From positions 1 through 64,000 of the forward strand of contig CAMDEE010000007.1 of the NCBI GenBank assembly GCA_945895375.1: a stretch of DNA of 64,000 nt, in the 5' to 3' direction. Positions 24,605 through 33,368 of the stretch are shown here, piece by piece. The notes beneath the pieces were generated by a model, which was given only the letters and a program-made list of their open reading frames with translations, did no database searches and had not been told where the DNA came from. The position numbers and the translations under genes are program-made. The DNA comes from Auritidibacter sp. Marseille-P8566. Lineage in GTDB: Bacteria > Actinomycetota > Actinomycetes > Actinomycetales > Microbacteriaceae. Within the stretch, counting starts at the first letter, position 1. Every line of letters begins with the position of its first letter.

Positions 24605-25063
24605 TTACCTCTTGTTAGCGAAGAACTCTTTCAACTGCACGCTAGCTTCATTAGCTAAGACTTCAGGAATAACTTCAATCTCAGCCCCAAGGCGTTTATC
24701 TCTAACTAAGTCATACAGAGATCCAGAAGCCCCTGCCTTCTCATCCCATGCTCCAAAGACAACTCTTGAGATTCTTGCTGCCTGGATAGCGCCAGCACAC
24801 ATGACGCAAGGCTCTAGGGTCACAACTAAAGTCATGTCCTCCAAACGCCAATCCCCGAGCAAGCTGGTTGCCTCTCGAATGGCCACTATCTCTGCGTGAG
24901 CTGTTGGATCTCCGGACAGTTCTTTTTCATTCCTCCCCCTGGCAATGATTTCCCCAGCAGCATCCATAATGACAGCACCAACTGGAACATCCCCAGAAAC
25001 ATCCATGGCTATCTGGGCTTCAGTAAGAGCAGCCCTCATATAAGGTTCCCAGTCTCTGCTCAT
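24605..25063 (-). CDS. tadA: tRNA adenosine deaminase
   Basis: TadA, 152 residues, makes inosine at the wobble position of tRNA-Arg(ACG). The zinc and catalytic motifs are H56-A-E58 and P85-C86-V-M-C89. PVGAVI near residue 27 and GDWRLEDMTLVVTLEPC match the family. The ATG follows AGGCAGGG. It lies upstream of fic on the same strand with an operator-like array in between. A second, broken copy of its last 25 codons lies beyond fic. Confidence 0.93.
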   Translation of the reverse strand: MSRDWEPYMRAALTEAQIAMDVSGDVPVGAVIMDAAGEIIARGRNEKELSGDPTAHAEIVAIREATSLLGDWRLEDMTLVVTLEPCVMCAGAIQAARISRVVFGAWDEKAGASGSLYDLVRDKRLGAEIEVIPEVLANEASVQLKEFFANKR

Positions 25064-25291
25064 AACCCTGCCTCTTCCGTTGCTAGATTTATGTTACGAC
25101 AAATGCCAATTTCTTAGTTTTATTAGAGGGGGCTTGAACTAAGAATGAGCATTTGAAAATTCCTCTAGATCTCCTTCTAAAAGCCCAAGTGGCTAAAGAA
25201 ACTCCGAAGGTGCCAAGGTTCATTCCTAACTTGATAGATTTGGGAAAGCGAAAAAAATTCGCTTTACCAAACAAGTAGTGCAGGAGCAGCC
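25064..25291. promoter_or_regulatory. Divergent control region with 5' hairpin before the PP-loop gene
   Basis: The region separates tadA and the PP-loop gene. On the plus strand the extended -10 TGATAGATT is at 25232-25240, predicting a start near 25247. The transcript would then begin almost at once with the stem AAAGCGAA-AAAAA-TTCGCTTT (25245-25265), followed by the ribosome site AGGAGC before the ATG at 25292. A stem at the very 5' end could protect the mRNA or regulate it. Confidence 0.5.
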
Positions 25292-26419
25292 ATGAAGCTA
25301 GTTGCTCTTTCTTCTTCCCCCTTCGAATCAAGAGTCAAAGTAACCCTTGATTCAGGTCAAGAACACGAACTCTACCTAGAGTCAAACCTTGAGTTAGATC
25401 ACAAGACAGACCCTTGGTTATATCTATTGCTACCTGTCTGCCTAAGACTCGGTGAAGACCTAGAAGTCAAAGGCTCTCTTTCAAAAGAAGCAATAGCTTC
25501 TTTTGAAAAGGCCAACGACGAACTACTAGCAGGCCACTCATACATGCTGCCAATGAAGCTGATATACAACCAGGACTTTGCAGAATCAGCTAAACCAGAT
25601 AACAGCAGAGGAGTTGGTTCTTTCTTCTCAGGGGGTCTTGATTCTGCATATTCTGCTGAAACAGAAAAAGAAGTTGATTCTCTTATTTGTGTTTGGGGTT
25701 TTGATATTTCAATCAGCAACCCCACTCACTGGAACCTAACTAAAGATTTAGTAGAGAGCTACTGCTCTTCTCTAGGTAAAAGACCAGTAACAGTAAAGAC
25801 AAACGTAAGAGCAGTCTTCAACGATGTCTTGGAATGGGGCAGGGACTACCACGGATCTGCTTTAGCTGGAGTTGGTAGTGCTCTGTCTAAACACTTCAAG
25901 GCTGTTTACATAGCTGCTGGATATAAAAGAGTGGAAACTAACTGGGGTCACTTTCCAGCTCTTGCTAAGGCTTACAGCACACCAACTATTCAAGTAGGTG
26001 AAAGCGGACCAGTTAGAAGAATAGAAAAAGCAGACGCTTTAGCTAATAACCCAAGAACACCACAGATCAGGGTTTGCTATAGGAACGTCAAAGGTTTAGC
26101 TAATTGTGGAACATGTAAGAAATGTGTAAGAACAAGATTAGAGTTTGACCTTATTAATACCCCTAAACGTCCGCTAGGTCTTGAAACAAGGCCAAAGATC
26201 ACAGAACTACTAACAACAAAGATAAACAGGGCTGATTACAAGTTCTACCTAGATGCAATCAAATACGCCAGAGCCAAAGGCTCTAAGAACACCATTGCTC
26301 CCCTGCTAGCAGTCGCCTACGCACGACTAATCAGCAAAACCCAATCACTTCTAGCAAAGCTAACCAAGAAGAAAGACCCTATTCAAGGTAACCCTAGAAT
26401 CTCTAACCAAAAGGCTTAG
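25292..26419 (+). CDS. PP-loop ATPase with a four-cysteine site, unknown substrate
   Basis: A 375-residue protein with the PP-loop signature SGGLDS at 113-118, the ATP pyrophosphatase motif of the adenine nucleotide alpha hydrolase superfamily. Downstream is a C262...C272-x2-C275-x2-C278 cluster (NCGTCKKCVRTR), resembling the zinc site of QueC-type 7-cyano-7-deazaguanine synthases. The protein is much longer than QueC (about 220), and its first 100 residues are unassigned. ATP-dependent adenylation of a carboxylate or amide is the likely chemistry. No queuosine or deazapurine genes are nearby. It reads in the direction of upp, 27 bases away. Confidence 0.75.
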   Translation: MKLVALSSSPFESRVKVTLDSGQEHELYLESNLELDHKTDPWLYLLLPVCLRLGEDLEVKGSLSKEAIASFEKANDELLAGHSYMLPMKLIYNQDFAESAKPDNSRGVGSFFSGGLDSAYSAETEKEVDSLICVWGFDISISNPTHWNLTKDLVESYCSSLGKRPVTVKTNVRAVFNDVLEWGRDYHGSALAGVGSALSKHFKAVYIAAGYKRVETNWGHFPALAKAYSTPTIQVGESGPVRRIEKADALANNPRTPQIRVCYRNVKGLANCGTCKKCVRTRLEFDLINTPKRPLGLETRPKITELLTTKINRADYKFYLDAIKYARAKGSKNTIAPLLAVAYARLISKTQSLLAKLTKKKDPIQGNPRISNQKA

Positions 26420-26431
26420 AACTCCCTCAAC

Positions 26432-26440
26432 TGTTAGATT
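26432..26440 (+). promoter_or_regulatory. Extended -10 of upp, probably leaderless
   Basis: TGTTAGATT followed by TGGCAT and the ATG at 26447. Initiation seven bases after the -10 falls on the A of the start codon. No ribosome site is seen before upp. Confidence 0.55.
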
Positions 26441-26446
26441 TGGCAT

Positions 26447-27082
26447 ATGCGTATACATGTAGCGGATCACCCACTCATTACTCACAAGCTAACTGTTCTT
26501 AGAGACAAGAACACTCCTTCTCCTGTATTTAGACAGTTAGTAGAAGAACTTGTAACCCTGCTTGCCTATGAGGCAACCAGAGAAGTAAAGACAACTGAAG
26601 TAACCATAGAAACCCCTGTTACCAAAACAACAGGCAGAAAGCTCTCAAAGCCAAGACCAATCATCATCCCAATCCTGCGCGCCGGATTGGGAATGCTTGA
26701 AGGCATTGTAAAACTTCTACCGACAGCTGAAGTTGGTTTCTTAGGCATCAAAAGAAACGAAGAAACACTTCAGCCATATACATATGCAAACCGTCTTCCA
26801 GATGATCTAACTGGAAGACAGGTTTACATCATTGACCCAATGCTTGCTACCGGTGGAACACTAATCGATTCAATTGATTATGTGTTTGAAAAAGGCGCAA
26901 CAGATGTTACCTGTATTTGTCTTCTAGGAGCACCTGAAGGTGTTGCTGCAGTTGAACAACATGTAGGAGACAGAGGCGTAAAAATAGTTCTTGGAGCACT
27001 AGATGAAAAGCTCAACGAACTTGGCTACATAGTTCCAGGTCTAGGTGATGCTGGTGACCGGTTGTATGGGTTGGCAGAATAA
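26447..27082 (+). CDS. upp: Uracil phosphoribosyltransferase
   Basis: Upp, 211 residues, converts uracil and PRPP to UMP in pyrimidine salvage. The PRPP-binding loop is DPMLATGGT at 130-138; [12 protein letters not shown] near residue 75 and the C-terminal [15 protein letters not shown] uracil-binding region are diagnostic. The length is usual. It probably has its own leaderless promoter and is followed 20 bases later by the nonulosonate synthase. Confidence 0.96.
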   Translation: MRIHVADHPLITHKLTVLRDKNTPSPVFRQLVEELVTLLAYEATREVKTTEVTIETPVTKTTGRKLSKPRPIIIPILRAGLGMLEGIVKLLPTAEVGFLGIKRNEETLQPYTYANRLPDDLTGRQVYIIDPMLATGGTLIDSIDYVFEKGATDVTCICLLGAPEGVAAVEQHVGDRGVKIVLGALDEKLNELGYIVPGLGDAGDRLYGLAE

Positions 27083-27101
27083 ATCTGGCACAATATCTAG
27101 T

Positions 27102-28160
27102 ATGAAAACTTTTAACTTAAATAACAAGAACTTTGGCTACCTGAATCCTTTCATAATCGCTGAGATTGGTGTAAATCACGAGGGATCATTAGATGCTGCA
27201 AAAAGGATGATTGAGCTAGTTGCAAATTCAGGCGGGCATGCTGCAAAATTTCAAACTTACTCTGCAGATAAATTGGCTACAAAAACTACAAGTCCTGCGT
27301 ATTGGGACACCTCTAAAGAGAGTATTTCTAGCCAACATCAACTCTTTCAGAAATGGTCTAGCTTCACAGATTCTGATTACCTTGAGTTAGCAAAAACGTC
27401 TGAGGACTTGGGCGTGGTTTTTCTGTCAACTCCTTTTGATCTAGATGCTGTGAACTCCTTGGAGCCACTGGTGCCTGCCTACAAAATTGCGTCAGCTGAC
27501 ATAACGAACATTCCACTGATCCGAGCAATAGCGGGTAAAAGGAAGCCTGTCATAGTTTCTGTGGGAGCTGCCAACTTCGGAGAGATTGACCTTTGCCTAA
27601 GTGAGTTGATTAAGAGTGGAGTTCAAGATATTAGCCTTCTTCATTGTGTCCTCCGATATCCCACTCCACCTCAAATTGCATTCTTGAAACAGATAACGGA
27701 TTTGCAAGAAAGGTTTGGTGCTTCAGTTTCGATCGGTTACAGCGACCATGTTCCACCTACCGATGGTGGCGGTTTGCCACAGCTTGAGCTTGCGTCTGCA
27801 TTGGGATGTGTTGTACTCGAAAAACACTTCACACTTGATAAATCAAAACCTGGGAACGATCACTACCACGCTATGGATGCCATCGACTTGAAGCGCTTTA
27901 CTGAAAACCTAGGTAGATATAGAGAATTATATGGGGAAGGAGAGATTCAGCTGGATTCACAAAAAGAAGCCATCCAGAATGCTCGCCGACGAATTGTTGC
28001 CAAAATTGATCTCGAATCTGGATCAACCTTGAGCTCTGACAACCTCATAGCCCTAAGGGCCAACGTCGGCATCGAGATTAGTGATTGGGATAAAGTTATC
28101 GGCAGCCAACTTTCCAAATCTGTAAGAGAAAATCAGCCAATTAGCTGGTCAGATTTGTAG
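27102..28160 (+). CDS. Nonulosonate synthase (NeuB/PseI/LegI family)
   Basis: A 352-residue sialic-acid-type synthase, which condenses phosphoenolpyruvate with a six-carbon amino sugar to make a nine-carbon nonulosonic acid. Motifs seen: IAEIGVNHEGSLDAAKRMI, AKFQTY, LSTPFD, KIASADITNIPLI, HCVLRYPTPP and SIGYSDH; the C-terminal SAF (antifreeze-like) domain begins near ARRRIVAKIDLESGS. The frame is open further upstream into upp, but the ATG at 27102 gives the family N terminus and follows CACAAT by seven bases, a leaderless arrangement. The exact substrate (N-acetylmannosamine, pseudaminic or legionaminic precursor) cannot be told by eye. The 3' end overlaps the facing gene by 28 bases. Confidence 0.88.
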   Translation: MKTFNLNNKNFGYLNPFIIAEIGVNHEGSLDAAKRMIELVANSGGHAAKFQTYSADKLATKTTSPAYWDTSKESISSQHQLFQKWSSFTDSDYLELAKTSEDLGVVFLSTPFDLDAVNSLEPLVPAYKIASADITNIPLIRAIAGKRKPVIVSVGAANFGEIDLCLSELIKSGVQDISLLHCVLRYPTPPQIAFLKQITDLQERFGASVSIGYSDHVPPTDGGGLPQLELASALGCVVLEKHFTLDKSKPGNDHYHAMDAIDLKRFTENLGRYRELYGEGEIQLDSQKEAIQNARRRIVAKIDLESGSTLSSDNLIALRANVGIEISDWDKVIGSQLSKSVRENQPISWSDL

Positions 28161-29812
28161 GCCTTTGCTTCTATTAACTCTCGGATAGGTGCGCCGTCGA
28201 GCAGTGACTTAGCTAACCAGGCTATTCTCTCAGCACCCCTCCCATCCACCGCAACTTCACCAGCCGAACCGAGCATTTTCCGAGCCGACGCGTCTTGAAT
28301 CAGCCTAACTAGCGAAGTTGCTATTTCCTCGTCGCTAACCTCAGAATGAATCCCCAGAAACACAACACCAGACTTTTCATCAAGGTGATTGTGGCTGGTC
28401 TCTCTGGCATTTTGCGCTATGACTATGCAAGGTTTTCCAAGAAAACCCGCTTCATAAACCGTTCTCCCTCCGCTGGTTATCACTAGGTCTGAATTAGCGA
28501 TTTCAGACTCGAAGCTTTGGGGGTTTGAGAGGACAGTAAGGTGAGTTGAAAGCTCATGTGTATAGCCGATACCTAGAATCACTTTAGTGTTGAACCCTGT
28601 CGGCAATTTCTCGAGCAATGAGGCTACTCTTTGAGTCAAATTCGCTGGGTCTACCCCACCAAAAGTGACAGTCACTCGAGTAACCGCAGGGTCCTCTTCA
28701 TTGGCAGAGAGTTTTGCCAACTCGAATTCTCGCCTCAAAGGCGTCCATTTAGCCCCAGATAACACGGCATTGTCTGGGGTTTGGTGGCTCGAATATAAGG
28801 CGTTGATGGTTACATCAGCATTAGAGGGCCCGGAACCTAAGTCCTCAATGGAAATCGCACGCAATCCTGTTTTTCTCACATCATCCCAAAATGCCTGCTC
28901 TGTGTCCAGTGTGTCGTTAATCAATAGCGCTGATCTTGGATCTATGTGATTTGACTCCATCAGGTCAAAGAGGGTATCGCTGCCTTGTTCCAAAATCTGG
29001 AACCCTCTCTCTTTAAGTTTGGATTCTACGAATGGGTCACAGTTGTGAAGAATAAACACCTTACGAAACTCGGGAAGCTCGTCGGCAATTAAAAGTGCAT
29101 GATACAGATGGCCGCTGCCGATCAACTGATTTGCAGAGATCCGAAACAAGACAGTCAGTCCTTCAATCTGGTTCTTGGCCTGATAGAAATCCCACATTGT
29201 GTCTATGTCTTCGAAGTCTTTATTAGCCACCACCAGATTCGGTTCGATTGTAGAAATTTTGTTGGTCGCGAGCAACTGCTTGATGTCAGTAATCAAGACA
29301 GCTCCAGTCTCGGAAAACAACTCCGGTTCCATGAACTGCCTATTGACCCTTTTGCTAAAGAGGGGTTCTACAAAACCGCTAAACATACGCCAGTGAAGAT
29401 GAAAAACGGGCTTAACTAAAATTGTCGTCGTTCTCTTTTGTGCAACATGAGACAGAGCGACATCCCGAAGCTCTGGCGCTCCAAAAGAAGGGCTCGTGGC
29501 CTGCACAATTGCCAGTGCGCCTTCAGAAAACTGTGAATCTTTCACCACTTCAATAGCAACATCTTGCAAAGTTGCCACATCGTCAGCCGTCTCTGGGCTT
29601 CGCTTGTGTATCCTCGCACCTTGTTTTTCTGCAAAGTCCAGCACGTGAGGGTTTTCGGAACTGACAATGACGGCTTCGAAGATTTTGGCATCTTGACATT
29701 TCTTGATGGCAATTTCGAGTAGAGTCTTGAATCCTATTTTTCTAATATTCTTATTAGGAATCCCTTTGCTGCCCATACGAACAGGAATTAAGGCATATAT
29801 CTTGGTGTCCAT
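28133..29812 (-). CDS. Fused CMP-nonulosonate synthetase and PseG-like hydrolase
   Basis: A 559-residue fusion. Residues 1 to about 215 are a cytidylyltransferase of the NeuA/PseF/LegF family (YALIPVRMGSKGIPNKNIR, IVQATSPSFGAPELRD, FEDIDTMWDFYQA) that activates the sugar with CTP. From about residue 220 the protein resembles PseG, the UDP-sugar hydrolase of the pseudaminate pathway, with IGSGHLYHALLIADEL, LINDTLDT, VTFGGVDPANLT and SDLVITSGGRTVYEAGFLGKP. Fusion puts the UDP-releasing and CMP-activating steps on one chain, on either side of the synthase encoded next door. It starts behind AGGAGAACCC. PseB, PseC and PseH-type enzymes are not in this window. Confidence 0.85.
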   Translation of the reverse strand: MDTKIYALIPVRMGSKGIPNKNIRKIGFKTLLEIAIKKCQDAKIFEAVIVSSENPHVLDFAEKQGARIHKRSPETADDVATLQDVAIEVVKDSQFSEGALAIVQATSPSFGAPELRDVALSHVAQKRTTTILVKPVFHLHWRMFSGFVEPLFSKRVNRQFMEPELFSETGAVLITDIKQLLATNKISTIEPNLVVANKDFEDIDTMWDFYQAKNQIEGLTVLFRISANQLIGSGHLYHALLIADELPEFRKVFILHNCDPFVESKLKERGFQILEQGSDTLFDLMESNHIDPRSALLINDTLDTEQAFWDDVRKTGLRAISIEDLGSGPSNADVTINALYSSHQTPDNAVLSGAKWTPLRREFELAKLSANEEDPAVTRVTVTFGGVDPANLTQRVASLLEKLPTGFNTKVILGIGYTHELSTHLTVLSNPQSFESEIANSDLVITSGGRTVYEAGFLGKPCIVIAQNARETSHNHLDEKSGVVFLGIHSEVSDEEIATSLVRLIQDASARKMLGSAGEVAVDGRGAERIAWLAKSLLDGAPIRELIEAKAYKSDQLIG

Positions 29813-29841
29813 GGGTTCTCCTCATTTGACAATTGTGCTGA

Positions 29842-29847
29842 CATAAT
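29842..29847 (+). promoter_or_regulatory. Extended -10 of the flippase gene
   Basis: TGACATAAT (extended -10 with CATAAT at 29842-29847) precedes the ATG at 29857 by nine bases, giving a leader of about two bases. No ribosome site is present. Confidence 0.4.
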
Positions 29848-29856
29848 TAGCGGCAG

Positions 29857-31110
29857 ATGATAAAACTTACATTAGCCCAATCCTTGTTTGCCTTAGGCCC
29901 TCTATATCTAACGGTAGCTCTGCCAATTGTAATTGGTGCAGGGAATGCAGGAGAGTTTCTTGGCTTGTTGGCAATAAGTGGATTGATTGGTATTGCCTTC
30001 AACCTGAGTTTTGATGGCTTCATCCAAAGAGAGATTTTGCACTTTGAATCAAGAAGAGCGACTGTACTGATTGAAAATAGGATGAAATTCAGTCTCCTAC
30101 TCGGCCTGGCAGCCATTTTTGGCATGTGGCTATTTTCTGGATCATGGTGGTTTGCTACCCCTGTGCTTGGAGCAGTAGCGATTTCGCTAGCTGTGACTGC
30201 TCAAGGCGCTCTGAGATCTAGCGGTGATATACCGCTGTTCGTTCAGTTCGGGACAATAACCAATATTGTTTTACCTAGCGCGCTTTTTGTGCTCGCTGGC
30301 GAATTTAGAGATCTAAGCCCTTCTGTTTTGTTCGCTGCTTATGTCAGCGCAATCACCGTCATCTCCTTCATTTTCCTAGCGAAACTAAAAAGAAATTTTG
30401 ATGTGCGGCACGGAGAGAATGTTGCAATCTCTCCCTTTGTAATCGAAGGTTTAGCGATACTACCTCACACCTTAGGTTTGTACATACTTTTGTACAGTGA
30501 CCGACTTGGGCTTACCTTTCTGGGCGAACCCGAAAAAGTGACAGAAATAGCACGCGCGGCCCTGCCGGCTTCCGCACTGTTTGCTCTAATGTCAGTTTTT
30601 GTTGGCCCTTTTACGAAACAACAATTCACCCCAGAACACATATTCAAAGATAAGCAAAAGGTGAGCAGGATGCTGGTTGTTGTTTCCGCAGTAGGTTTAG
30701 TTTTGCTTGTCGGCATACAGGTGCTAATCACTTTTTTTGGCTACTCGGTAACCATCATCACAGGCCTGGAAGTTGAATACCTAGCCCTATCTGCATGCTA
30801 TGTAGCTATACCCTTGGCTAGCCTCTCTTACGCAATTGTTGGTGGGCAACTTTTTATGAGGCGCGATGGTGGCTGGTACTCCCCTTTCAGCATTACGATA
30901 GGAGCAATTTCTATAGCTACTTCAACGTTGATTTTCAAAAATATAGGCGGGAGCGTTTACATTTTCCCCCTTTTCATTTGTCTAGGCTACTGCTTGCTCA
31001 GCCTCGTGACACTAATTCGCGCTCAAAGAAAATGGAGATTCAAAAGCAGTGGGATGTACTTTATTCTTGGGGTGCTATGCTCTGCCCAATTATTCTTTAC
31101 TTTGAATTAA
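29857..31110 (+). CDS. Polysaccharide flippase, Wzx-like
   Basis: A 417-residue protein with about 12 hydrophobic segments and few charged residues, typical of MOP-superfamily exporters that flip lipid-linked oligosaccharide across the membrane. The loop FDGFIQREILHFESRRA after the second segment and the tail RAQRKWRFKSSGM fit the topology. It lies among the glycosyltransferase and polymerase genes. The 3' end overlaps the facing glycosyltransferase by 14 bases. Assignment is from topology and context; sequence motifs in this family are weak. Confidence 0.8.
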   Translation: MIKLTLAQSLFALGPLYLTVALPIVIGAGNAGEFLGLLAISGLIGIAFNLSFDGFIQREILHFESRRATVLIENRMKFSLLLGLAAIFGMWLFSGSWWFATPVLGAVAISLAVTAQGALRSSGDIPLFVQFGTITNIVLPSALFVLAGEFRDLSPSVLFAAYVSAITVISFIFLAKLKRNFDVRHGENVAISPFVIEGLAILPHTLGLYILLYSDRLGLTFLGEPEKVTEIARAALPASALFALMSVFVGPFTKQQFTPEHIFKDKQKVSRMLVVVSAVGLVLLVGIQVLITFFGYSVTIITGLEVEYLALSACYVAIPLASLSYAIVGGQLFMRRDGGWYSPFSITIGAISIATSTLIFKNIGGSVYIFPLFICLGYCLLSLVTLIRAQRKWRFKSSGMYFILGVLCSAQLFFTLN

Positions 31111-32176
31111 TCAGATCCAGCCATCGATTTGTTATTTCTACTTGAGAATAATTCTCGACCATGGCTGATGAATTGAAAGATATCTTTTCTAGTTGCTCGG
31201 TGCTCAGTGTTGCTGCCTCCTGAATTTTTTTTGCCAGGTCCCTGAATGAGTTGGAGTCCGCTAGCAGGCCACTCTGGCCGCGAACTATGCGATTAGCGCC
31301 TGATCCTGATGGTGTAGCAACAATTGGAACTCCACAAACTAATGCTTCTAAGTAGCTAAATGGTAATCCTTCGTGTCGTGAAGAATTGAGCAAAAAAGCA
31401 CTATCCCGCAGCTCCTTGGTTGGCTCGGTAGTAAAACCCATGAATTTCACTCCGAATGTAAAAGTCACACTAACCCACATTGTTGCAAGAGTTTTTCTCC
31501 AACCTTCTCCAAAGATATGGAGTTCATATCCCAATTTGTGAATCTTAGATTTTTTCCAAGCTCTTAGAGCCGTAACTACTCTCTTTTGGGCAACAAATCG
31601 CGTCAGCATCAAGAAACGTTTATGACCCTTTTGTGGATGTGCCAGTGCGTCACCACTAAGTAGTGACTGGTCTAAAGGATTTTCAATACACACAACATGG
31701 GTGTGTATGAGAGGCCTAACCCTCATCACATCTTCCTCCGAAAGCAGAATTAAGGTATCCGATTTTCTAGAGTGTCTTATATATTCCGAAAGAACTCCGC
31801 TCTTAATGAAATTTTCAGCAGAATCATGATACATAACGAGTCTCTTGGCATTCAATGGCACATCTACTTGTCTGACTTGCCTGGGGTGTGTGAAAAGAAA
31901 GAGTGTGTTGCGATTTGAATCTTGACGCATTGAATTCTCTGAGCCAGCTTGGATTGTGCCGCCTAGAAATAGACCTGCCAGCAGATTTCTTATTTTTAGG
32001 GGTAGTAGCCTGACGATAGGCTTGAATGAGGCAAGGTGCTTCGCTGGATTGTTGACTTGAATTTCTTCGACTTCAAAGTGTTCCCTCATCATGTTTTGGA
32101 AAAGATCTGCGAACCTAGAAACGCCTCCCCTATTGCTAGCAGTGATTACAAGAACAATTTTACCGACTCTTCTCAA
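31097..32176 (-). CDS. Glycosyltransferase, GT4-like
   Basis: A 359-residue GT-B fold glycosyltransferase. The N-terminal domain opens with IVLVITASNRGGVSRFADLF; the C-terminal domain has KRFLMLTRFVAQKRVVTALRAW, LHIFGEGWRK and the donor-binding SSRHEGLPFSYLEALVCGVPIVATPSGSGANRIV, including the E(x7)E-type region of family 4. It is the last gene of the minus-strand polymer operon; its start overlaps the polymerase gene by 17 bases. Donor and acceptor are unknown. Confidence 0.87.
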   Translation of the reverse strand: MRRVGKIVLVITASNRGGVSRFADLFQNMMREHFEVEEIQVNNPAKHLASFKPIVRLLPLKIRNLLAGLFLGGTIQAGSENSMRQDSNRNTLFLFTHPRQVRQVDVPLNAKRLVMYHDSAENFIKSGVLSEYIRHSRKSDTLILLSEEDVMRVRPLIHTHVVCIENPLDQSLLSGDALAHPQKGHKRFLMLTRFVAQKRVVTALRAWKKSKIHKLGYELHIFGEGWRKTLATMWVSVTFTFGVKFMGFTTEPTKELRDSAFLLNSSRHEGLPFSYLEALVCGVPIVATPSGSGANRIVRGQSGLLADSNSFRDLAKKIQEAATLSTEQLEKISFNSSAMVENYSQVEITNRWLDLINSK

Positions 32177-33368
32177 GTGACTCCTCGCTAAATGTTAAAA
32201 GTATTATCAAACTGATGCCCATTCCAATTGGGAGTACATGTGGGGAATCGTTGAACCCGACCGCTAAGTATGCAACCATTAGAGATCCCAAGAATATCGA
32301 CTTAGGGGGCATATTGCCGCTTAGGCTGCGTTTCAAAACAGAAAAAATCAAGGTGAGATAAGCGATTGCTCCTAGCAAACCTAAGTCCAAAATCAGTGAC
32401 AGGTACATGCTGTGTGCGCTTCGCACTGGCTCGCTTAAGGCGCTTGAAGTAATGCTGGCGAACCCATTCCAGCCCAACCCTAGAGGGTTCTCAAGAGCGG
32501 TTGCATATGCAAGATTTTGAAAGGCAAATCGTCTTAAGGAATTCACAATCTCCGAGCTGTCTGTGGCTTGGACGCGACTCAGCACTTGGTTGCCAGCTGG
32601 AGTCATCAAGAAAACACTGAGTAAACCACTAATTCCGAATATCCATGAAACGTAGGCTCTGGCTCCTCGTCCCCTTTTGGCCAAAATGATGAGTGTAAAC
32701 GCTAATCCAGCAACGAATCCCAGCAACGCCCCTCTGCTAGCCAGTACAATCATCGCTGCCAGGCAAAGAACTCCTCCAGATATTAGCCACGCGCGTTCTC
32801 TTCCTGTTTTATTCCATGCTGCAGCAGAAAAACAGATTATTGCAGCGAGCGAGCAGAAAAACGCATCCTGAAGATAGTATTCGAACAAGTAAGATTTCTG
32901 CCGGGTGGACGACAAAAACCCGCCTTGTTCGACTGCTATCGAAACAAGGACAACAATGGAATCAAAGACCCCTAGAAGGACTAGGCCTTTCAAGAGTGCA
33001 TCTGTCGGATCACTAAAAGAACGTTTCACAAAATATGCTAAAAAAACACAACCACCAGTGAGTAACAACCAGTTTAGTCCTTGAGCAAAATTGGCGTCAC
33101 CCAACGGTGATGATATAACCGCAATCAGGGCAGAGAGGAAAAAGGCGCTCAGCCCTAAAAGCTGCGATCGCCCGATTTTGGTTTTGTGAATAATTGGATT
33201 TTGTACACAAGCAAGCAGTATTAAACTGGCGGCAATAATGAAAGTTAGCCTTATTCCGAAGACGGTGGGACCAAAACTCATGGGTAAAAGGCAGAATCCG
33301 ATTTCAAGAGCGCGTTTCGAAAACAATGAATCGCTACTCTGGAGTTGGTTGACTTCTGCTCTCGCCAC
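32160..33368 (-). CDS. Polysaccharide polymerase, Wzy/O-antigen ligase-like
   Basis: A 402-residue membrane protein with about ten hydrophobic segments. The large loop carrying ENPLGLGWNGFASIT and RSAHSMYLSLILDLGLLGAIAYL matches the O-antigen polymerase/ligase (Wzy_C) signature. It probably joins flipped repeat units on the outer face. Directly adjacent to the unassigned 33369 gene with no gap. Confidence 0.85.
   Translation of the reverse strand: MARAEVNQLQSSDSLFSKRALEIGFCLLPMSFGPTVFGIRLTFIIAASLILLACVQNPIIHKTKIGRSQLLGLSAFFLSALIAVISSPLGDANFAQGLNWLLLTGGCVFLAYFVKRSFSDPTDALLKGLVLLGVFDSIVVLVSIAVEQGGFLSSTRQKSYLFEYYLQDAFFCSLAAIICFSAAAWNKTGRERAWLISGGVLCLAAMIVLASRGALLGFVAGLAFTLIILAKRGRGARAYVSWIFGISGLLSVFLMTPAGNQVLSRVQATDSSEIVNSLRRFAFQNLAYATALENPLGLGWNGFASITSSALSEPVRSAHSMYLSLILDLGLLGAIAYLTLIFSVLKRSLSGNMPPKSIFLGSLMVAYLAVGFNDSPHVLPIGMGISLIILLTFSEESLEKSR

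Noticed and set aside
25089-25331. Open frame of 80 codons on the minus strand between tadA and the PP-loop gene
   Set aside because: It overlaps the promoter, hairpin and start of the PP-loop gene and has no recognisable product.
27045-27101. Longer N terminus of the nonulosonate synthase overlapping upp
   Set aside because: The extra 19 residues do not match the family, and the ATG at 27102 gives the normal start.
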